33,118 nt of DNA from Cytophagales bacterium (GTDB taxonomy: Bacteria > Bacteroidota > Bacteroidia > Cytophagales > Thermoflexibacteraceae): the NCBI GenBank assembly GCA_013298985.1, contig JAAFJS010000037.1:1-33118 (forward strand), written 5' to 3'. Below, piece by piece: positions 7,862 through 15,811 of this stretch; the first letter of the stretch is position 1, and each line of letters opens with the position of its first letter. Both the position numbers and the translations under genes were made by a program. Below the pieces are notes generated by a model. The model saw only the letters and a program-made list of their open reading frames with translations. It had not been told where the DNA came from and made no database searches.

Positions 7862-8863
7862 ATGATTAACATTTTAGCCATTGAGTCGTCTTGTGATGAA
7901 ACTTCTGCCGCTATCATTAGTGATGGAAAAGTATTAAATAACATTGTTGCTAACCAAACTATACACGAGCAATACGGTGGGGTTGTGCCTGAGCTTGCTT
8001 CGCGGGCGCATCAGCAACACATTGTACCTGTGGTAGATAAGGCATTCAAAGACATCAGTATTTCCAAAAAAGAATTGAGTGCAGTTGCCTTTACGCGAGG
8101 TCCTGGCTTGCTGGGGTCGCTATTGGTAGGGACTTCTTTTGCCAAGTCTTTTGCCCTCGCCTTAAATATTCCTTTGATTGAGGTAAACCACATGGAAGCG
8201 CATATTTTAGCACATTTCATCGACGAGCCAAAGCCCAAGTTTCCTTTTTTGTGCCTAACGGTCAGTGGTGGACATACGCAAATTGTACTTGTCAAAGATT
8301 TTTTGCAGATGGAAGTCATTGGTCAAACCCAAGATGATGCCGTAGGAGAGGCATTTGACAAGGGTGCAAAAATACTTGGGCTGCCTTACCCAGGTGGTCC
8401 CTTGATAGACAAATATGCCAAAGAAGGTAATCCAATGGCTTTTTCTCTGCCCGAAGTGAGCCTTCCCGAACTTAATTTTTCATTTAGTGGTATCAAAACT
8501 GCTTTTTTGTACTTGATTCAGGAAAAAACAAAAGAAAATCCTCATTTTATCCAAGAAAACCTAAATGATATTTGTGCAAGCCTCCAATATAGCTTAGTCA
8601 AAATTTTATTGCAGAAACTTAAACGTGCTTCCAGAGAACTGAATATCAAAGAAATAGCGATTGCTGGCGGCGTTTCTGCCAATTCAGGTTTGCGAAATGC
8701 ACTGCAAACACTGGCAGTCAAAGAGCAATGGAATATCTATATTCCTGATTTTCAATACTGTACAGACAATGCCGGCATGATTGCTATGGCGGCGCACTAC
8801 AAGTTTTTGGCGGGAGAGTTTTGCGGACAGGAAGTCAGCCCTCTGCCACGAATGACTATTTAG
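7862..8863 (+). CDS. tsaD: tRNA N6-adenosine threonylcarbamoyltransferase TsaD
   Basis: A 333-aa ASKHA-fold protein of the Kae1/TsaD family. It transfers the threonylcarbamoyl group to A37 of ANN-decoding tRNAs, working with TsaB and TsaE, which are not in this window. Diagnostic features are ILAIESSCDETSAA at the N-terminus and YGGVVPELASRAH. The metal-binding motif NHMEAH has His110 and His114. Also present are VSGGHTQ, DDAVGEAFDKGAKILGLPYPGG, ELNFSFSGIKTA, GGVSANSGLR and TDNAGMIA near the C-terminus (third metal ligand Asp). The length is typical. The gene ends 11 bp before the convergent stop of the next gene, with no clear terminator between them. Confidence 0.98.
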   Translation: MINILAIESSCDETSAAIISDGKVLNNIVANQTIHEQYGGVVPELASRAHQQHIVPVVDKAFKDISISKKELSAVAFTRGPGLLGSLLVGTSFAKSFALALNIPLIEVNHMEAHILAHFIDEPKPKFPFLCLTVSGGHTQIVLVKDFLQMEVIGQTQDDAVGEAFDKGAKILGLPYPGGPLIDKYAKEGNPMAFSLPEVSLPELNFSFSGIKTAFLYLIQEKTKENPHFIQENLNDICASLQYSLVKILLQKLKRASRELNIKEIAIAGGVSANSGLRNALQTLAVKEQWNIYIPDFQYCTDNAGMIAMAAHYKFLAGEFCGQEVSPLPRMTI

Positions 8864-8874
8864 TGCAATAGAGC

Positions 8875-10581
8875 TTATTTCCATTTGACAAAACCACTTA
8901 GAAAACCATTTTTGTTGATAATCAACTTAATTTCTGTATAAGCAATGGTGATTTCGATAGGTTCTGCGAGCAAATTATTTTTCTTGTAATCTCGGAAAAA
9001 TACAATTCCCTGTGAGGTAAAATAATAGTTTTTCATCATTTCTTCTACGCTTGTATTGACTTCGGTAACGGGTGGGCGCAATTTGGCAAACTGCTTTCCT
9101 ATTTTCTCGCGCAACAGGTTGAAAATACTTTTCTCGAAACCTGCATTCAGCACTTCATTCAAGGTAATTTCTGAGCCATTAGAAAGATTAAAAGATTTGT
9201 GAATAATCTTGCTTTGTGGCTCTATCACGATAAGTTCGTTACTCATGCGAAGGCTCAGTAAATTTTTGGTGTTTTCGAGTATTTTTGTTTCATAAGTCTG
9301 TGATAACCACCGATATTGGGGATAGAAAGACATGATTTTTTCCAGCCCTTGTTTTAGCTGAGTATCCACTTTGTTGGTCATAGATTCCTCATCACTTGCC
9401 CCAGAAAGTTGAGTAGCGAGTGTATTGATTTTACCCTCGACCACTCTCGAATTTGTGCCAATCATCATTGGATATTCTAAGTACAAATCTGCACCCATTT
9501 CACCACTTTTCCCTTGCTGACTTTTCTTTTTATAAATGCTGATGATGTCAAACTGCGCGCTTCCTGTGGGATAAGTTTCTTTTAAGGCAAAAGTGAGGTT
9601 TTCATTGGTTTCAATATCTTTGACAGAAAACGCAAGTTTCATCTGCTCAGTTTTGGGGCTGGCGGACGCTTTGACCATCAAGCCGCTTTCCGTAGAAAAC
9701 TGCGTTTCGGGCAAGCTGTTATTGCCTGCGCGATAACCATAATAGACAAATTTTTTGCGTGTTTTATTTTTAGGGTCATCATAAAAACCTGTGATTGAGG
9801 CACTTGAAAAATAAGCATGCACCGTAACTGGGAAAACGGTATTTAGCGTTCCTTCCATACGCTTGTAAAAACTTGCGGTTTCAAAGTTGCGAACAGGGCG
9901 ATACGTTTGCGCCAAGTCTGTATTTATAGTGCTTCCTGGCACTGCCATAAGTGCGTCTTGCAAGTCATCTTCGACCATAAAGGCATTGTCATAGCCCATT
10001 TCTTTTACTTTGGTCAGGTAGATTTCCGCCGAATCTTTATTGGTAAACATACCCGAAAGCCATTTGGTAGTGCTGTCTTGCTCGACCACAAAAGGGCGTT
10101 CCAATTTATCCAAATTGGGCATATCTTCAGTATTCATGCTGGTTTTTTTACCAAAAGCACCAATCTGAATCGAGTAGGCGGCAGGGCGTGCCACAGGTGG
10201 GCGGTCTAACTTGGGTTCGTATTTTTTTGGGTCTTGCGTTTTGGTGATTACCTCAGAAGTTACCTGTTTGGAAATTGTAATTTCAGTGATAACCACAAAG
10301 GCTTTGGTATAATTTCGTGCCTTGACGATGTTTAGCACACTGTCAGCTTTGGCGCGCCTTTCATAGTTACCAAGTTTGATGCGCGTAAGTTTGCTTGGTA
10401 ATTCCTCCGTATAAATTTCTCCTAAGTCAGTCAAGTCCAAAAACCTGCTTTTGTCGGGAAACTTGAAAACGCCTAACTGAATTGCAAAGCCTTGTTTCTT
10501 AATGACTTGGGCAAAAGAAGGCACGCAATATAAAAGTAAGAAAGAAGTTAATAAGGTAATTCGGCAAAGAATAAGGGTCAT
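8875..10581 (-). CDS. Exported protein with two SPOR-like segments and DUF3298-like C-terminus
   Basis: A 568-aa protein with a signal peptide (MTLILCRITLLTSFLLLYC, then PSFAQ). Two N-terminal segments resemble SPOR peptidoglycan-binding repeats: GFAIQLGVFKFPDKSRF with LTRIKLGNYERRAKADSVL, and YSIQIGAFGKKTSMN with WLSGMFTNKDSAEIYL. The C-terminal third resembles the DUF3298/RsiV-like domain. It reads MSNELIVIEPQSKIIHKSFNL, GSEITLNEVLNAGFE and YYFTSQGIVFFRDYKKNNLL, followed by IEITIAYTEIK. The middle has no recognised domain. The likely location is periplasmic or outer-envelope, in contact with peptidoglycan or a surface ligand. No enzymatic residues are evident. It is convergent with tsaD and appears monocistronic. 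The domain calls are by eye and the SPOR assignment is tentative. Confidence 0.8.
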   Translation of the reverse strand: MTLILCRITLLTSFLLLYCVPSFAQVIKKQGFAIQLGVFKFPDKSRFLDLTDLGEIYTEELPSKLTRIKLGNYERRAKADSVLNIVKARNYTKAFVVITEITISKQVTSEVITKTQDPKKYEPKLDRPPVARPAAYSIQIGAFGKKTSMNTEDMPNLDKLERPFVVEQDSTTKWLSGMFTNKDSAEIYLTKVKEMGYDNAFMVEDDLQDALMAVPGSTINTDLAQTYRPVRNFETASFYKRMEGTLNTVFPVTVHAYFSSASITGFYDDPKNKTRKKFVYYGYRAGNNSLPETQFSTESGLMVKASASPKTEQMKLAFSVKDIETNENLTFALKETYPTGSAQFDIISIYKKKSQQGKSGEMGADLYLEYPMMIGTNSRVVEGKINTLATQLSGASDEESMTNKVDTQLKQGLEKIMSFYPQYRWLSQTYETKILENTKNLLSLRMSNELIVIEPQSKIIHKSFNLSNGSEITLNEVLNAGFEKSIFNLLREKIGKQFAKLRPPVTEVNTSVEEMMKNYYFTSQGIVFFRDYKKNNLLAEPIEITIAYTEIKLIINKNGFLSGFVKWK

Positions 10582-10735
10582 TTTTTAACAGTCGTTAGTA
10601 ATAGTAAATAAAATCAGTCGTCTAATTTAACGAATTAAAATTAGCTATAAATTAAGAAGTTACAAAAAAATATCCTGTAAAAATACAATTTTTTAGTAAA
10701 ATGTATAAATTTCCAATGCCTTTTTGATTATCCAC

Positions 10736-10978
10736 TCATTTCACTACCATTTGTGCGAGGCGAAAAACATTTAGCGCAATGATAACCACTTCTAAGACAA
10801 TCAAAGGTAGAAAATTTAATAAGAGTGCCGTTGCCAATAGCAAACCAGCACCAAATAGCTGTACACACATAAATAGTTTAATATTTTTGGCAGGGGATAA
10901 AAAATTAAAACTCATTAGAAATGTATTGGTAAGCACGACTGCTACCGCTATCCAACCTACTAATTCTGCTTCTTTCAT
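10736..10978 (-). CDS. Small two-to-three-helix membrane protein (CBU_0592-like)
   Basis: An 80-aa protein that is almost entirely hydrophobic. Likely membrane segments are at about 6-25 (LVGWIAVAVVLTNTFLMSF), 35-56 and 55-72 (LPLIVLEVVIIALNVFRL). The GWI start, the central Lys-Ile-Lys break and the terminal aromatic/basic end resemble the small CBU_0592-type membrane proteins of unknown function. It is transcribed divergently from the cytochrome peroxidase gene, with 59 bp between the two start codons. There are no cysteines or histidines suggesting metal binding. The family link is tentative, but the frame is convincing from its composition and isolated position. Confidence 0.65.
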   Translation of the reverse strand: MKEAELVGWIAVAVVLTNTFLMSFNFLSPAKNIKLFMCVQLFGAGLLLATALLLNFLPLIVLEVVIIALNVFRLAQMVVK

Positions 10979-11037
10979 ATTTGTAGTGTTTAAATATTTT
11001 CCTTAAATTTACGAAATAAAATGAAATTTTTGCTTTA

Positions 11038-12042
11038 ATGAAAACTTCGCCAACTATTTCACTGCTTTTCTGTCTGCTATTTTTGCTCGTATGGGCGCAG
11101 TCGCTGACTACTTCCTGCACCTCGCCGCCCAATCTGTCCATCAAACTCAGTCCTTATTTTGCAGATTCTATTCCCTATCCTGTCCAAAATCCTTTTTCTG
11201 AGGCGGGCATTGCACTTGGCAAATTGCTCTTTGATGACCCAACACTTTCTGGGAACAATCAGATTTCCTGCGCCACCTGTCATCATAAATCAAAACACTT
11301 TACAGATGGTATATCGCTGAGTAACAATGGGTTAAGTAAAAAAAGGTTGCCCAGAAATGCGCCAACACTTTTTAATTTGGCATGGGCAGACCAAGGACTT
11401 TTTTGGGACGGAGGCGCGCAAAATCTGGAATCTTTGGTCTTTGCGCCCCTCAAACACGCGGACGAAATGGGGCAGGACTTAAAGCTGCTGCCAGAAGAAT
11501 TAAGGCAAAAAGACAACTATAAAACCTTGTTTTTCAAGGCATTTGCCCAAGATACCATTACGAATGCCCTCATCGCGCGCGCATTGGCACAATACGTGCG
11601 GACGCTGACCGCCGCCCATGCCCGCTATGATGAGGTAATACAAAAAAAAGCACAATTCACCAAGTTGGAGCAGCAAGGATTGGAGATTTTTAATCAGCAA
11701 TGTGTTTCCTGCCACCCGCCTCCTTTTTTTACAGATTTTGGCTTTCATGCTGTTGGTGATTTTTTAGAGGCAAAAGAAATAAAAACACCAGAAAATGATG
11801 AAAATAAGATAGAAAAAGGTAGGTATCGTATCACTGCCGATTCCGCAGACTTGGGGAAGTTTAAAACGCCTACGCTGAGAAACTTAGCAATGACTGCACC
11901 CTATTTTCATGATGGGCGTTATCAGACCATAGAAATCGCTATCCAAAAACACACGAAGGCAACAAACCCACCGCGCAAAGAAGAAATTTCTTTGTTGATT
12001 GCTTTTTTGAATACGTTGAATGAAAAGCAAATAAAAGAATGA
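11038..12042 (+). CDS. Di-heme cytochrome c peroxidase (MauG/CcpA family)
   Basis: A 334-aa exported di-heme protein. The signal sequence is hydrophobic to about residue 22 and followed by LTTSC at 23-27, a possible lipobox. Two CxxCH heme-attachment sites are visible, CATCH at 78-82 and CVSCH at 222-226. Family landmarks are GKLLFDDPTLSGN, PRNAPTLFNLAW, FWDGGAQNLESL and KTPTLRNLAMTAPYFHDGRY, where Met about 281 is a candidate axial ligand. Such enzymes reduce hydrogen peroxide with electrons from cytochrome c or oxidise other substrates in the periplasm. No MbnP-like or MauG substrate gene is adjacent. The stop codon overlaps the ATG of a 34-codon frame. Confidence 0.93.
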   Translation: MKTSPTISLLFCLLFLLVWAQSLTTSCTSPPNLSIKLSPYFADSIPYPVQNPFSEAGIALGKLLFDDPTLSGNNQISCATCHHKSKHFTDGISLSNNGLSKKRLPRNAPTLFNLAWADQGLFWDGGAQNLESLVFAPLKHADEMGQDLKLLPEELRQKDNYKTLFFKAFAQDTITNALIARALAQYVRTLTAAHARYDEVIQKKAQFTKLEQQGLEIFNQQCVSCHPPPFFTDFGFHAVGDFLEAKEIKTPENDENKIEKGRYRITADSADLGKFKTPTLRNLAMTAPYFHDGRYQTIEIAIQKHTKATNPPRKEEISLLIAFLNTLNEKQIKE

Positions 12043-12143
12043 GAAAAACGCTTTTTGATTTTTTTCTTTTGGTAGTGTGCGCTTCTAACTTTGATAAGAA
12101 AGGTAAAAAGGATAAAAAAATTGGGCAAGCAGACCAAGATTAG
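12039..12143 (+). CDS. Possible 34-aa peptide overlapping the peroxidase stop (ATGA)
   Basis: A short frame starts in the ATGA overlap with the cytochrome peroxidase stop. It encodes MRKTLFDFFLLVVCASNF followed by a Lys/Asp-rich tail ending KKIGQADQD. The hydrophobic start with a Cys and charged tail could be a tiny lipoprotein or membrane peptide, but a chance frame is just as likely. A TAACTTTG box at 12086-12093 lies inside it. Confidence 0.2.
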   Translation: MRKTLFDFFLLVVCASNFDKKGKKDKKIGQADQD

Positions 12144-12176
12144 CTCATAAATAGAAAATTTTGGGTAAAAGATTTC

Positions 12177-12184
12177 TACTTTTG
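12177..12184 (+). promoter_or_regulatory. Candidate -7 box TACTTTTG upstream of metZ
   Basis: TACTTTTG matches TAnnTTTG and ends 54 nt before the metZ ATG. No TTG is found 19-20 bp upstream (the nearest, TTTG at 12160-12163, leaves only 13 bp), so this is a partial match. Confidence 0.3.
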
Positions 12185-12238
12185 AGTATTCAATATTATT
12201 ACCATTGAAACCAAATAAAAATACCAGACAGACTAACA

Positions 12239-13414
12239 ATGAATTTTGAAACAAACGCTATTCGCACACAAGCAGAGCAAACGGATTTTAGGGAACATTC
12301 CGTTCCGCTTTACATGACATCAAGTTTTACCTTTGAGGACGCAGAACAAGGCAGGGCTTTGTTTGCTGACGAAATCGCAGGTAACATCTATACTCGTTTC
12401 TCTAACCCCAATAATTCAGAATTGATAGAAAAGCTATGCTTGCTGGAAGGTACGGAAGATGGCATCGCAACGGCATCGGGCATGGCAGCAATGTTTGTTA
12501 GCATGGCAACGTTTCTCCAAAGTGGCGACCATATTGTAGCTTCACGTTCTGTTTTTGGCTCTACCCATCAAATCTTGACTATGATTTTGCCAAAATGGGG
12601 CATCACGCATACCTACGTGGATATTAACGAACCCGAAAAATGGGAAAGTGCGATTCAGCCCAATACCAAAATGATTTTTGTAGAAACCCCGTCAAATCCC
12701 GCCTTAGACATTATTGACTTGGCGTGGCTGGGCAATTTGGCAAAAAAACACCAACTTATCCTGAACGTAGATAACTGTTTTGCCACACCTTACCTCCAAA
12801 ATCCTGCACTTTACGGGGCAGACATCATCACACACTCTGCTACTAAGTTTATTGACGGACAAGGCAGAACCATTGGTGGAGCTATTCTGGGCAAACGCGA
12901 CCTAATCAAACAAGTTCGCTTTTTTGCGCGCCATACGGGACCTTCTATGTCGCCTTTCAACGCGTGGATTTTGTCCAAAAGTTTAGAAACATTAGCTGTC
13001 AGAATGGACAGACACTGCGAAAATGCCTTCAAATTAGCTACTTTTTTGGAAACGCTGCCCTCTGTAAATATCGTAAAATATCCGTTTTTGCCCTCTCACC
13101 CACAATATGAGTTGGCAAAAAGACAAATGCGTTTGGGTGGAGGTGTGGTTACTTTTGAGCTGGAAGGTGGCATACTACAAGGACGAAATTTCTTGAATCA
13201 ACTGAAAATGTGTTCTTTGACAGCAAATTTGGGAGATTCACGCACTACCGTAACACACCCTGCGTCCACTACACACTCCAAGCTCAAAGAGGAAGAACGG
13301 CAGGCTGTAGGGATTACGGCGGGATTGGTCAGGGTTTCGGTGGGATTGGAACATATCGAGGACATTATAGCTGATATGGGGCAGGCAATCGCAAACTCGG
13401 CTGTGGTCAAATAA
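12239..13414 (+). CDS. metZ: O-succinylhomoserine sulfhydrylase (Cys/Met metabolism PLP enzyme)
   Basis: A 391-aa member of the cystathionine gamma-synthase family. It begins with the family N-terminus TNAIRTQAEQTDFREHSVPLYMTSSF and contains ASGMAAMF (81-84 region, phosphate binding), VETPSNP (148-154), VDNCFATP (177-184) and HSATKFIDGQGRTIGG. Lys203 is the expected PLP lysine. The GQGR sequence after the lysine and the C-terminal SLGDSRT-like NLGDSRTTVTHPASTTH point to the MetZ branch. MetZ makes homocysteine from O-succinylhomoserine and sulfide. A cystathionine gamma-synthase or O-acetylhomoserine sulfhydrylase role cannot be excluded by eye. Homoserine kinase, the competing branch from homoserine, lies about 1.2 kb downstream on the other strand. 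Confidence 0.9.
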   Translation: MNFETNAIRTQAEQTDFREHSVPLYMTSSFTFEDAEQGRALFADEIAGNIYTRFSNPNNSELIEKLCLLEGTEDGIATASGMAAMFVSMATFLQSGDHIVASRSVFGSTHQILTMILPKWGITHTYVDINEPEKWESAIQPNTKMIFVETPSNPALDIIDLAWLGNLAKKHQLILNVDNCFATPYLQNPALYGADIITHSATKFIDGQGRTIGGAILGKRDLIKQVRFFARHTGPSMSPFNAWILSKSLETLAVRMDRHCENAFKLATFLETLPSVNIVKYPFLPSHPQYELAKRQMRLGGGVVTFELEGGILQGRNFLNQLKMCSLTANLGDSRTTVTHPASTTHSKLKEEERQAVGITAGLVRVSVGLEHIEDIIADMGQAIANSAVVK

Positions 13415-13472
13415 AAATTTGTAATTTTGTAAAAAATAAAGAGTACCCAATTTATTTTAATTTTAGCATAAT

Positions 13473-14609
13473 ATGAGTGAAGAAAATAATCATTTACAGC
13501 GACTTCCTTGGCACGTAAACGTTACAGTGGCTCTTTTTGGGCTTATCCTATTTTTTTATGTACTTGATATTGGCTCGACCATTTTGATTCCACTTGCCTT
13601 TGCATTTATTTTTTCTCTTTTTCTCTATCCATTGTGCAGAAAATTAGAGCATTATGGTATTCACAGAAGTTTGGCTATTTTGTTTTGTTTACTGATTGTA
13701 ATAGGCATTTTGTATTTGGTTTTTTGGCTAATTTACGAGAATATTGTTTCCTTTTCCGCAGACCTCCCGCGTATGCAGGAGCGCGGGCTGGAGTTAGTTT
13801 CTGTTTTACAAAAATTTGTAGAAGATACTTTCAAGCTAAGTTCTGAAAAACAAATAGAGTGGCTCAGGCAAAATTTGCGCGGCTTTGCGACCACAGGCGG
13901 GCAGGTGCTGAATGGTATGCTCAATGGAATGACCACTTTTTTGGCGCAATTTTTCTTGATTCCTGTCTATACCTTTTTTATGTTGCTTTACCGCCGCGTT
14001 TTCAAAGGATTCTTGGACAGGGCGTTAGATACCGCTCACCACGAAAAGTTGGGGTTCATTCTCCATCAAATCCAAACAGTGATTCAGAAGTATATCGTTG
14101 GGCTTATCACCGTTGTTTCCATCATTGCCGTTCTCAACATCATTGGTTTAACAGTAATTGGCATCAAGCACGCCGTCTTTTTTGGCGTATTTGCCGCTTT
14201 CTTGACCATTATTCCCTATATTGGAATTTTTATAGGCTCTATGTTGCCCATTGTTTATGCACTGGCAATGACGGATAGCTTTTTCTTTCCATTGGCGGTT
14301 TTTCTTTGGTTTCAGGTCGTGCAGATGCTCGAAGGCAATGTTATCACGCCCAATATCGTCGGTTCACAGGTGAGTATCAACCCCTTAGTGGCGATGCTTG
14401 CCTTGCTCGTGGGCGGAAGTTTGTGGGGAGTTGCGGGCATGGTGCTGTTCGTTCCTTTGACAGCAATGGTCAAAGTAGTGCTTGATAACGTGCCTGAGCT
14501 TGCTCCTTACGGCTTTTTACTGAGTGAGGGCGAGCCTACGCCAAAACCTGACCGCCCAAACAGTTTTTGGAAAAAATTGGTGTTTTGGAAAAAAAATAAA
14601 ACACAATAA
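13473..14609 (+). CDS. AI-2E family transporter (PerM/YdiK-like permease)
   Basis: A 378-aa polytopic membrane protein of the UPF0118/AI-2E exporter family. It has paired N-terminal helices (VALFGLILFFYVLDIG and PLAFAFIFSLFLYPLC), and REL-like soluble segments around 75-130. The family core follows: FLIPVYTFFMLLYRR, IQKYIVGLITVVSIIAVLN, FFGVFAAFLTIIPYIGIFIGS, FQVVQMLEGNVITPNIVG and LLVGGSLWGVAGMVLFVPL. The conserved IPYIG and EGNVITP-IVG motifs are clear. Substrates of the family vary; export of small molecules or Na+/H+ exchange has been shown for some members. It follows metZ by 58 bp on the same strand and converges on homoserine kinase, with 16 bp between the stops. Confidence 0.93.
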   Translation: MSEENNHLQRLPWHVNVTVALFGLILFFYVLDIGSTILIPLAFAFIFSLFLYPLCRKLEHYGIHRSLAILFCLLIVIGILYLVFWLIYENIVSFSADLPRMQERGLELVSVLQKFVEDTFKLSSEKQIEWLRQNLRGFATTGGQVLNGMLNGMTTFLAQFFLIPVYTFFMLLYRRVFKGFLDRALDTAHHEKLGFILHQIQTVIQKYIVGLITVVSIIAVLNIIGLTVIGIKHAVFFGVFAAFLTIIPYIGIFIGSMLPIVYALAMTDSFFFPLAVFLWFQVVQMLEGNVITPNIVGSQVSINPLVAMLALLVGGSLWGVAGMVLFVPLTAMVKVVLDNVPELAPYGFLLSEGEPTPKPDRPNSFWKKLVFWKKNKTQ

Positions 14610-14625
14610 AAATTCACTAAAAAAA

Positions 14626-15606
14626 CTAAGCACTTGTTGTCGCATATCCACTTCGAGCCGCGAAAGATGACTCGTTGTTAGAAATCACTCTTGGACCTAC
14701 TTTATTGATAGGTGAAATATAAACATCACAATCTATTCCTATCATTTTCAACTCTTTACGCATAGCAGAAGCTATTTCTCCTGCCGTTGCCAGTGAGGTA
14801 CTCAATGCAAAAATAGAAGGACCTGAACCTGAAATACTACAGCCTAATGCTCCACTATCCAATGCTGCTTTTTTCACCTTATCGAAACTTGGAATGAGCA
14901 GGGAACGCACAGGCTCAATAATTACATCTTGTAAAGACCTCTTTATCAGCGCATAATCTTCTTGAATCAGCCCCGCTATCAGCCCACCAATGTTGCCCCA
15001 CTGCTGGATAGCATCTTTGAGCAAAATGGATTTTTTCAAAATGCTTCGTGCATCTTCGGTGCGAATCTCGATTTGTGGGTGAACTACCGTCGCCACCAAA
15101 TCCTTGGGAAAAGGGATACTGACCACATCTAAGGGCGCATAGCTGCGAACCAAAACAAAACCGCCCAATAGCGCAGGTGCAACATTATCCGCATGAGCCG
15201 CACCGCAGGCTATCCGTTCGCCCTCCATCGCGAAAGGCAACAATTCCTGACGCGTCAAAGGCGAGCCAAGTAGCTCATTAACAGCGAAAAGGCTTGCTAC
15301 TGCACTCGCCGCACTCGACCCCAGCCCACTGCCCAAAGGCATACGCTTTTGTAACTGAATATCAATGCCCTGCTTGCTCCCGATATGCTCCAAATATTGC
15401 TTTACAACCACGCCCGCCGTATTTTTATTGGCATTCAAAGGTAGCTTCCCATCATCACCTATGATTTTACTAATTGTAACTTCCTCACTGTCATTGGTTT
15501 GCATTATTACCTCGTCGCCAGGCTCGTTTAGAGCAAAACCCAGTACATCAAAACCACAAGCTACATTGGCTACGGTGGCAGGTGCAAAAACTCTTATTTG
15601 CTTCAT
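14626..15606 (-). CDS. thrB: Homoserine kinase
   Basis: A 326-aa GHMP-superfamily kinase that phosphorylates homoserine for threonine synthesis. It starts with VFAPATVANVACGFDVLGFAL (substrate-binding N-terminus). The GHMP ATP-binding motif PLGSGLGSSAASA lies at 90-102, and the third motif GALGCSISGSGPSIFAL is near the C-terminus. The open frame begins at 15657, but ATG at 15606 (MKQIRVFAPA) matches the family start. The usual thrA and thrC neighbours are absent on both sides, so the gene is separate here. Confidence 0.96.
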   Translation of the reverse strand: MKQIRVFAPATVANVACGFDVLGFALNEPGDEVIMQTNDSEEVTISKIIGDDGKLPLNANKNTAGVVVKQYLEHIGSKQGIDIQLQKRMPLGSGLGSSAASAVASLFAVNELLGSPLTRQELLPFAMEGERIACGAAHADNVAPALLGGFVLVRSYAPLDVVSIPFPKDLVATVVHPQIEIRTEDARSILKKSILLKDAIQQWGNIGGLIAGLIQEDYALIKRSLQDVIIEPVRSLLIPSFDKVKKAALDSGALGCSISGSGPSIFALSTSLATAGEIASAMRKELKMIGIDCDVYISPINKVGPRVISNNESSFAARSGYATTSA

Positions 15607-15811
15607 TATTTCCATTGTTTTTATCATAGCAAACAATCTCTTGTGTTTGCGTTCCATTTTTGCAAATTTCGCTATTTTTTTTGAAAGAGTAGTGAATTGT
15701 ATTTCAATAGTTATTCTAAAATTTTAATTCATTTATTTTTTTAGTAAAAAAACGTTATGAAGTAAATTTTTTCAAAGAATAGTGCTAAATTTCGTTTCAA
15801 ACTCAATACTC

